35,435 bases of DNA, from contig NZ_CAINTR010000037.1 of NCBI RefSeq assembly GCF_903853455.1, positions 1-35,435 on the forward strand. The letters run 5' to 3'. Origin of the DNA: an uncultured Magnetospirillum sp. Lineage in GTDB: Bacteria; Pseudomonadota; Alphaproteobacteria; Rhodospirillales; Magnetospirillaceae. Below, one piece after another: positions 30,601 to 35,435 of this stretch. Position numbers and translations under genes: made by a program. Positions within the stretch are counted from its first letter, which is position 1. The number at the start of each line of letters is the position of its first letter. The notes under the pieces are model-generated. The model was not told the origin of the DNA, did not search any database, and was given only the letters and a program-made list of their open reading frames with translations.

Positions 30601-32839
30601 TCTCCATCAGGCGGTAGGGGGCATGCCCAAGACCGCCTTGGAGATAGCCAGCGGCCTGGATCGCTGGTTCGATACGCTGATACTGACCTCGGATGGCCTG
30701 AACCTTCGCTTGTTCAGCGTCACCAGCGGACAATTGCAGCAAATCGAGACGGTGCGCCTCGCTACGCCGGTCAACGACTGGCGCCAAGCCAACGGCGAAT
30801 ACGCGACGCTGCTGGGCCGGCTGCTGGTCGAGTACGCCATTGAGTTGGTCCATGTTCACCATCTGGCGTCTCATACCCTGGACGTATTTTCCTCAGCCCG
30901 CCTACTCGACGTTCCGGTGGTTGTGACGTTGCATGATTTCTTCATGCTGTGCCCCACCGTCCACCTTTTGGACGAGCATGGTCGCTTCTGCGGCGGTACC
31001 TGCACTGCCACCCTAGGCGATTGTCGCAGCCCATTTTCCTTTCTGGCCAGCATTCCAGGACTGAAGCACGGATGGCTGGGTGACTGGCGGCAGGCAGGCG
31101 GCCAGCTATTGGCCCAGGCCGCCGCCGTCGTGGTCAACCATGAATGGGTGCGCCGCTTGCACCAGGACATGCTCTCACCCAATCTGGCCTGGGCCACAGT
31201 GCCACTGGCCAGCAACCTTGCCCAGCTTGGTGGTGTGGCGGCAGCACCGGAACCCGGGCAGCCGCTACGGATACTGTGCCCCGGCAACGTTGACATACAC
31301 AAGGGGGCGCAATTCATCCACGATTTGGCGACGCTGGCCGGAGACCGGGTGGAATTCCACTTCGCCGGGCGCGCCGCGCCCTTGCTTGATTCCTGCGGCA
31401 AGCACTGGGGAACCTATCGCGGGTTCGACGGCCTAGCCGCCATCGCCCGCGATGTGCGGCCTCATTTCATCGCCATCTTCAGCATCTGGTCCGAATCCTG
31501 GTGCCACGTGATGACTGAGGCGTGGGCGCTGGGCGTTCCGGTACTGGTGTTCGACATCGGGGTCCAGGCCGAGCGGCTGCGCGAACACGGCGGTGGCTGG
31601 ATCATCCCCGCCGAACCCCGTCCGGCCCTGGCAGCCATTCGGGCCGCAGCTGCCGACGTCGAGGGCTGGCGGTGGCAGGCCACCCTGGCCAGCCTAGCAG
31701 GCACCCCCGGTCTGTCCGACATGGTTGCCGGCTATGACGAGGTCTATCGCCAAGCCCTGCGGTCGCGACTCGCCTTCATTCCCGAGGCCGACCGGCCGAT
31801 GCTGCGAGTGGCGGTGCTACCCCAGTATGTGGGTGTTGCCCCCATTGCTTCGGCCTTCCTGCGGCTGCTGGGACCGCTAGCCCACCCGTTGCTGCGGCCC
31901 GGGCTGGCTCTCCGGGTGCTGACCCCCGAAGACCTGCCGACAGCCCTAGACCGGGCCGATATGTTGGTTATCCAGCGCGTCGCCCTGCCCCCGGAGATGG
32001 TGGAGGCGGTAATCGCCGCCTGCCGCGCCAAGGGCGTCAAGCTAGTGCTGGAAACCGACGACGATTTGTTCGCCATCGGCTCCGATCATCCTGAATACAA
32101 CTATTATGCCCCCCGTCTGGTCAGCTTACGACGCCTAGCCGAGGAAGCGGATACCCTGGTGGCCAGCACTGAGATGGTGGCCGCCGCGCTTGCCCCCCTG
32201 GGCCGCCCGGTGACAATCATCCCCAACACCCTGGACGAAGACCTATGGCTGCGCGGCCACTCACCCGCACTTTCCGCCGGCCGTCGGGCCGGTGTGATCG
32301 GCTATGTGGGAACCCCAACCCACGGAACCGACCTCGATATCCTGCGCCGCTCAATGGCGATTCTGGCCGAACGCGGGGTCGAGGCCAGTGTGGAGGTGGT
32401 CGGCGGAGAACCAGAAGGCAAGGGCCAGGACTGGTTCCGCCGTATACTGGTCCCAGCTGGCGATGACCCATATCCGCGTTTTGTTCCCTGGCTGCGAGCG
32501 ATGACTGCCCATTGGGACATCGGTGTGGCCCCCCTGCAGCCATCGGCGTTTAATGCCGCCAAGAGCCCCCTCAAGTATTTGGAATATTCCGCCATGGGCC
32601 TAGCCGGTGTGTATGCTGACCTGCCTGCCTATGGTGCCCATGTCCAGCACGGTGAGACCGGTCTGCTGGCCGGGGCTGAGCCGGTAGCCTGGGCCGACGC
32701 GCTGGAGCGACTGATCGGCGACCGAGTCTTGCGTGACCGTGTGGCCACTCAGGCGCTGGGGGATGTGCGGGCCAAGCACCTGCACGCCCATGCCGCCCAC
32801 CGCTGGCAGTCCCTATTCTCCTCCTTGCGGGAGGGCTGA
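27650..32839 (+). CDS. Giant fusion: sulfotransferase, coiled coil, three glycosyltransferases
   Basis: A 1729-residue protein. Residues about 30-270 are a sulfotransferase-like P-loop domain: 'FVVLGMHRSGTS' (5'-phosphosulfate loop), 'GENPKGFWED', 'WGVKNPR', and 'FAVRHPAAIIQSL' (3'-phosphate site). Residues about 320-610 are a long coiled coil with a 145-bp duplicated segment. A GT2 domain spans about 700-960 ('VTVVIPVFNAAE', 'LLIIDDAST', 'ILLNSDTVV', 'GYGEENDFCMRA'), a GT4-like domain about 978-1375 ('LHDFFMLCPTVHL', 'SESWCHVMTEAWALG'), and a second GT-B-like unit about 1383-1729 ('VLETDDDLFA', 'IGVAPLQPSAFNAAKSPLKYLEYSA'). The glycosyltransferase trio matches the 17610-21554 protein. It could build and sulfate one glycan unit. 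GTG 27650 overlaps the Wzt stop; ATG 27704 or 27722 are alternatives. Confidence 0.85.
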   Translation: MRHSYLPGKSCPCSGSCGMAPITSMQGFLRHIFVVLGMHRSGTSVITRALAVLGVPLGQNLLGPVEGENPKGFWEDVDVLRLCDALFTDLGTDWRCDLPLGKAAIARVPEAFYALGTEILTAKFGAGSLWGVKNPRINLQLPIWQLLFQRTGTVDHYVFAVRHPAAIIQSLQRRNGMLTAQAISLWRANTLQSLTALPINRAVFVSFEKMLDNPRTQLARLAEALGLPATLTHGPAVDDFVDNFLERSLDHHEVRNSPDLGSEAEELYALLRELADDGASLDAPSVSKRLGRLTKEWRVGRKTLAPPKTPAHDAIWENVKLEALLATRELAITELRQHTIIERQTNDDEIAQLKAMMGEQHIHLDAAQKEITGLNQQLRDNIAATAEEDARKSEAIARLMRVVEDQQISLAAAAEEEARKHDAITGLTRLAEEQHIHLDAAQKEIAGLNQQLRDNTAATAEEDARKSEAIARLMRVVEDQRDALSAVEQEGARRETEIARQATAMAAAGEALDAAAARKKQLDEEVSSLRASLQESRHSAAETSLALNSLEAAHGAQAETLARAKQQLTEMGLALDDLRADWERERRIAAALRADLELLERLLGQIDGAFGELLASSRWRMGNRLGEYKRILTRRPPTSLASDFIVDRLRTFRQWGAMSRNDAAGPASELVLGGLAPGALRPAKDDALPTSVGLPEALALAPPVTVVIPVFNAAEVLELCLASVARNTTGAELLIIDDASTDPRIAPLLDGYARRPGVRVLRNERNLGFTGTVNRAMAETMGDVILLNSDTVVPPRWLQNLRLAAYGRAGVGTVTAVSDNAGAFSVPEPGQRTALPTGIDDDGLGRAVMQASGRVWAELPTGNGFCLYVRRAVIKRVGGFDAQRFPRGYGEENDFCMRALKVGFRHVVDETTFVQHREGQSFGAERQKRLQEGLDTLGTLYPEYGALVAGAFNAPARRLVWRRAGEAVEAAVRPGAGRIRVLAILHQAVGGMPKTALEIASGLDRWFDTLILTSDGLNLRLFSVTSGQLQQIETVRLATPVNDWRQANGEYATLLGRLLVEYAIELVHVHHLASHTLDVFSSARLLDVPVVVTLHDFFMLCPTVHLLDEHGRFCGGTCTATLGDCRSPFSFLASIPGLKHGWLGDWRQAGGQLLAQAAAVVVNHEWVRRLHQDMLSPNLAWATVPLASNLAQLGGVAAAPEPGQPLRILCPGNVDIHKGAQFIHDLATLAGDRVEFHFAGRAAPLLDSCGKHWGTYRGFDGLAAIARDVRPHFIAIFSIWSESWCHVMTEAWALGVPVLVFDIGVQAERLREHGGGWIIPAEPRPALAAIRAAAADVEGWRWQATLASLAGTPGLSDMVAGYDEVYRQALRSRLAFIPEADRPMLRVAVLPQYVGVAPIASAFLRLLGPLAHPLLRPGLALRVLTPEDLPTALDRADMLVIQRVALPPEMVEAVIAACRAKGVKLVLETDDDLFAIGSDHPEYNYYAPRLVSLRRLAEEADTLVASTEMVAAALAPLGRPVTIIPNTLDEDLWLRGHSPALSAGRRAGVIGYVGTPTHGTDLDILRRSMAILAERGVEASVEVVGGEPEGKGQDWFRRILVPAGDDPYPRFVPWLRAMTAHWDIGVAPLQPSAFNAAKSPLKYLEYSAMGLAGVYADLPAYGAHVQHGETGLLAGAEPVAWADALERLIGDRVLRDRVATQALGDVRAKHLHAHAAHRWQSLFSSLREG
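28724..29090. repeat. Near-perfect 145-bp direct repeat in the coiled coil
   Basis: The segment 28724-28868 recurs at 28946-29090 with five differences by eye (about 97% identity), offset by 222 bases (74 codons, in frame). It encodes the coiled-coil segment starting 'EQHIHLDAAQKEI'. The sequence between the copies is a more diverged relative. This looks like a recent in-frame duplication that lengthened the coiled coil. Confidence 0.85.
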
Positions 32840-32842
32840 GCC

Positions 32843-33847
32843 ATGAACTGGGTTCGGGTCATTGTGGTGAATTACAATGGTGGAGACCATCTGGCCGGAG
32901 CGCTGGCGGCGCTGGCGGCACAGACCATGGACGATTTCGAGGCGGTGGTGCTGGACAATGCATCGAGTGACGACTCGTTCGAGCGGGCCAAGCGCACCAT
33001 ATCCGACCCTCGTATTCGCTTCGTCGAGGCGGGCGCCAACCTGGGCTTCGCCGCCGGCAATAACCGGGGGGCGCAAGGCGCCGCAACGCCCTGGCTGGCT
33101 ACTCTCAACCCCGATGCCTACGCCGAGCCCTGCTGGCTGGAGGCGTTGCGACGCGCCACCGAAGACCATCCCGAGGTTGCGGTGTTCGGCTCCACTCAGA
33201 TCGACTTCTCCGACCCCACCCGATTGGACGGCTGCGGCGATGTTTACGGCTTCGCCGGGGTGCCGTGGCGAGGCGGCTATAAGCAGCCACTGGCCGCCTT
33301 GCCCCCCGACGGCGAGACCTTCTCGGCCTGCGCCGCCGCCGCCCTTTTCCGTCGCGACGCGTTCGAGGCGGTTGGGGGCTTTGACGAAAGCTTCTTCTGC
33401 TATGTCGAGGACGTGGACCTAGGATACCGGTTGCGACTGGCTGGGCATCGTTGCCGGCAGGTGTCGTCCGCCCGCATCCTCCATGTTGGCGGGGCCAGCG
33501 CCGGGGTGCGCTCGAACTTCGCCCGCTTCCACGGGGTGCGCAACAATATCTGGACCTTCGTCATGAATACGCCTAGCTGGCTGTTCTGGCTGCTGCTGCC
33601 GGTCCATCTGGGGCTGAACGCCCTGCATTTGGCATCGGCCAGCCGCCGCGGCTTCGGCTCGGTAGTGCTGCGCGCCCAAGTTGCGGCGCTGGCTGGCCTG
33701 CCCCGTGTCTGGAACGTCCGCCGCCAGACCCAGTCCCGGCGAGTGGTCTCGACTTTTGCTATGGCCCGCATGCTGGATTGGTCGCCCAGCGCCATGCTGC
33801 GGCAAAGGCCGGGGCGGCTGTCTTGTCGCTGTGACCAGAAAATTTGA
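32843..33847 (+). CDS. GT2 rhamnosyltransferase-like protein
   Basis: A 334-residue GT2 enzyme of the WbbL/RfbN-like group. 'VRVIVVNYNGGDHLAGAL' opens the fold; 'FEAVVLDNASSDDSF', 'GANLGFAAGNNRG', 'WLATLNPDAYAEP' (the DxD-like site), 'ACAAAALFRRDAFEAVGGFDESFFCYVEDVDLGYRLRLAG' are all typical. A C-terminal hydrophobic stretch ('WLFWLLLPVHLGLNALHLA', about residues 248-266) probably docks it on the membrane. Members mostly transfer L-rhamnose from dTDP-rhamnose, which fits the rml genes upstream, but the sugar is inferred. It starts three bases after the giant fusion gene and is the last gene of the operon before a new promoter. Confidence 0.85.
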   Translation: MNWVRVIVVNYNGGDHLAGALAALAAQTMDDFEAVVLDNASSDDSFERAKRTISDPRIRFVEAGANLGFAAGNNRGAQGAATPWLATLNPDAYAEPCWLEALRRATEDHPEVAVFGSTQIDFSDPTRLDGCGDVYGFAGVPWRGGYKQPLAALPPDGETFSACAAAALFRRDAFEAVGGFDESFFCYVEDVDLGYRLRLAGHRCRQVSSARILHVGGASAGVRSNFARFHGVRNNIWTFVMNTPSWLFWLLLPVHLGLNALHLASASRRGFGSVVLRAQVAALAGLPRVWNVRRQTQSRRVVSTFAMARMLDWSPSAMLRQRPGRLSCRCDQKI

Positions 33848-33875
33848 CCTGCTGCACAGCAGATCTCTGTCTTAG

Positions 33876-33906
33876 TTGACAAACTGTTTGTTTTATTTGG
33901 TATCCT
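33876..33906 (+). promoter_or_regulatory. Promoter for the split transketolase genes
   Basis: A perfect TTGACA (33876-33881) and an extended -10 (TG-G-TATCCT, 33898-33906) are spaced by 19 bases in an AT-rich island, about 80 bases upstream of the ATG at 33986. The gap 33848-33985 also holds a short perfect hairpin CTGCTG-CA-CAGCAG (33849-33862) right after the GT2 stop, possibly ending the upstream transcript. Confidence 0.5.
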
Positions 33907-33985
33907 GATATAGGAAAGCGAGGCCATTGTTGATGATTCGGCTGTGGCCAACTGTTCATTCATTGACGAAAGCCGGTAGGACAGC

Positions 33986-34855
33986 ATGGCCCCGTCTGAA
34001 TCAGCCAATAATCGGACTCAGAAGGGGCCGGCCCCTCGCGGTGAGCCCACCGAAAAAAAATTCGGTTCGGTCGGAATTGCGTCCATCAAGGAAATGCTCC
34101 CCTCTGTTCGAGAGCGCCTGCTTCGAATGCACCGGGAAGCCGGGGTCGGCCATGTCGGCGGCAATCTGTCCTGCCTGGACGCCTTACTCACCCTTTATGG
34201 TTCCTTGTTGCGCCCGAATGATCGTTTTATCTTGTCGAAGGGGCACAGCGCCGGGGCGCTTTATGTGACTCTTTGGGCGCTGGGACGGTTGAGTGAGGAC
34301 GACCTAGCGACCTTTCACGGCGAGGGCACCCTGCTCGCCGGCCATCCGCCATCCGCCGGCCTAGAGGATGTGCCGTTCGCCACCGGCAGCCTGGGCCACG
34401 GCTTGCCCCTGGCCGCCGGTATGGCCTTAGCCGCGCGCTACCAGCAGGTTGACCGGCGGGTTTTCTGCATGACTTCCGATGGGGAGTGGCAGGAAGGCTC
34501 CATGTGGGAGGCCCTGATCTTCGCCGCACATCATCGTCTCGGCAATCTTCGCATTCTGGTTGATGCTAATGGCTTGCAGGCCTTCGGCAGTGTCAGCGAT
34601 GTCGCGTCGATGGAACCGCTGGGGGATTGCTTCGCGGGCTTCGCTGTGAATGTCGTCACCGTCGATGGTCACGATCCGGCCGCGATTGAAGCCTCTGTCC
34701 GCGAGTTATCTTGTGATCGGCCGGCAGTGATCATATTGAAAACCGTGAAGGGGAAAGGTGTCGCCCGGTTTGAAGGCCGGATCGAGTCCCACTATCTGCG
34801 GATCGGGGAAGACGAATCCTGCGGGCCTTGCTCAGCCAAGCCGATCCATGCGTGA
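33986..34855 (+). CDS. Transketolase N-terminal (TPP-binding) subunit
   Basis: A 289-residue thiamine-diphosphate-binding half of a split transketolase. After a polar N-terminal extension of about 36 residues come 'VGHVGGNLSCLDALLTLYG', 'FILSKGHSAGALYV', 'LLAGHPPSAGLEDVPFATGSLGHGLPLAAGMALA' and the TPP/Mg motif 'MTSDGEWQEGSMWEALIFAAHHRLGNLRILVDANGLQ'. A last segment 'ILKTVKGKGV' completes the fold. The pair moves two-carbon ketol units between sugar phosphates; in a polysaccharide locus it may supply an unusual sugar precursor. The extension contains a GGGGCCGGCCCC palindrome (34024-34035) and an A8 run (34053-34060), so the true start could be later (ATG 34094). It overlaps the next gene by eight bases. 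Confidence 0.88.
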   Translation: MAPSESANNRTQKGPAPRGEPTEKKFGSVGIASIKEMLPSVRERLLRMHREAGVGHVGGNLSCLDALLTLYGSLLRPNDRFILSKGHSAGALYVTLWALGRLSEDDLATFHGEGTLLAGHPPSAGLEDVPFATGSLGHGLPLAAGMALAARYQQVDRRVFCMTSDGEWQEGSMWEALIFAAHHRLGNLRILVDANGLQAFGSVSDVASMEPLGDCFAGFAVNVVTVDGHDPAAIEASVRELSCDRPAVIILKTVKGKGVARFEGRIESHYLRIGEDESCGPCSAKPIHA

Positions 34856-35423
34856 CGCCTTCTGTGCCGCATTGGTCGCGCGAGCCCGCAACGCGAACAT
34901 GGTGTTTCTCACCGGCGATCTCGGCTTCATGGCGCTCGAGCCGTTGCGCGATGTCCTGGGCGACCGCTTTCTGAATTGCGGAGTCGCCGAGCAGAACATG
35001 GTCGGTGTCGCCGCCGGTCTGGCCCGCGAGCAGATCGAAGTGTGGGTTTACAGCATCGCGTCGTTCTGCGTTACCCGGCCGTTCGAACAGATTCGCAATG
35101 ATGTCTCCTTCCATAAACTTCCGGTCCGCTTTGTTGGCAACGGTGGTGGCTACGGCTACGGGGTGATGGGTCCCAGCCACCATTCGCTGGAGGATTACGC
35201 CCTGCTGCTCGCCCTGCCCGACATGAACGTCCAGATTCCAATGGCCAGCGAGGACGTCGCTCCGGCCATCGCGCGGATGGCGGAATGGCGCGGGCTCGCC
35301 GCCGACAATTATCTTGGCCGGTTGAGCGACAACTATGATGGCCGGTATGATTGCCCGCTGGGGCCGGACGTAAGGAGGGGCGGAGCCCCGACTGGAGACC
35401 GGCCCCAGCGGGCGGCGGCATGA
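34848..35423 (+). CDS. Transketolase C-terminal (pyrimidine-binding) subunit, short
   Basis: A 191-residue pyrimidine-binding half: 'MVFLTGDLGFMALEPL', 'FLNCGVAEQNMVGVAAGLA' (with the conserved cofactor Glu in 'AEQN'), 'FCVTRPFEQIRNDV', 'FVGNGGGYGYGVMGPSHHSLEDYALLLALPDMNVQIP'. Split transketolase C-subunits are usually about 300 residues and include a further C-terminal domain. That domain is missing here: homology-like sequence stops near Tyr168, and the last 23 residues are encoded by a nested inverted repeat (35354-35412). Either the gene has been cut short or the last domain is a separate gene. The ATG at 34848 overlaps the N-subunit stop, implying coupled translation. Confidence 0.8.
   Translation: MRDAFCAALVARARNANMVFLTGDLGFMALEPLRDVLGDRFLNCGVAEQNMVGVAAGLAREQIEVWVYSIASFCVTRPFEQIRNDVSFHKLPVRFVGNGGGYGYGVMGPSHHSLEDYALLLALPDMNVQIPMASEDVAPAIARMAEWRGLAADNYLGRLSDNYDGRYDCPLGPDVRRGGAPTGDRPQRAAA
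35354..35412. repeat. Nested inverted repeat at the transketolase 3' end
   Basis: Perfect 14-bp arms CCCGCTGGGGCCGG (35354-35367) and CCGGCCCCAGCGGG (35399-35412) enclose 31 bases. Inside lies a second hairpin GGGGC-GGA-GCCCC (35377-35389). An AAGGAGG ribosome-site-like string (35372-35378) falls in the enclosed loop. The whole lies within the last codons of the C-subunit gene. It resembles a small palindromic mobile element or REP-type repeat. Confidence 0.85.
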
Positions 35424-35435
35424 CAAACGGCCCCA
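35420..35435 (+). CDS. Possible start of the next gene, cut by the window edge
   Basis: An ATG overlaps the TGA of the C-subunit gene (ATGA at 35420-35423), an arrangement used by several genes in this operon. Only five codons are visible, so the product cannot be named. It might be the missing C-terminal domain of the transketolase or an unrelated gene. Confidence 0.35.

Overview
The window is GC-rich chromosomal DNA from a Gram-negative bacterium, most likely an alphaproteobacterium of the Rhodospirillales/Magnetospirillum type. That placement is inferred from codon use, the many lipoproteins and signal peptides, an autotransporter-type outer-membrane barrel, a CHASE2 adenylate cyclase, a WD40-caspase protein and giant multi-domain glycosyltransferases. 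I saw no tRNA, rRNA, CRISPR array, IS element or phage gene.

Region 1 (1-1716) is a small accessory patch: a DUF4262 protein and a protein built of five tandem helix-turn-helix units. The first unit lies upstream of any usable start codon, apparently because of a one-base frameshift just after an ATG. Region 2 (1785-6070) is an envelope cluster: a lipoprotein with a glycoside-hydrolase-like TIM barrel faces a minus-strand operon (VanZ-like membrane protein, sulfatase-fold enzyme with Thr at the catalytic position, small membrane-anchored protein). A separate small secreted Lys/Asp-rich protein follows.

Region 3 (6275-13279) is a plus-strand signalling block. It holds an exported WD40/coiled-coil/caspase-like protein, a PIN toxin/RHH antitoxin pair, a CHASE2 class III adenylate cyclase, a secreted FecR-like protein and a lipoprotein with two copies of a domain, only one of which keeps an HExxH motif. 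The toxin-antitoxin pair is bracketed by a perfect 21-bp (about 33-bp imperfect) inverted repeat, as if it had been inserted between the caspase and cyclase genes.

Region 4 (13301-17248, minus strand) is an operon of autotransporter-type barrel protein, esterase-like lipoprotein and O-antigen ligase/polymerase-like membrane protein.

Region 5 (17610-35435) is a surface-polysaccharide locus. A divergent 1314-aa protein (YPDV/HY repeats plus three glycosyltransferase units) faces a long plus-strand operon: SDR epimerase, cupin sugar isomerase, GT2, rmlD, rmlA, rmlC, Wzt-type ABC ATPase with carbohydrate-binding C-terminus, a 1729-aa sulfotransferase/coiled-coil/three-glycosyltransferase fusion and a rhamnosyltransferase-like GT2. 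A split transketolase follows behind its own promoter. The genes fit synthesis of dTDP-L-rhamnose, assembly of a rhamnose-containing and possibly sulfated glycan, and ABC-type export; rmlB and the permease wzm are not in the window. A G10 tract lies just before the first plus-strand gene, and a nested hairpin lies at the 3' end of the transketolase C-subunit gene.
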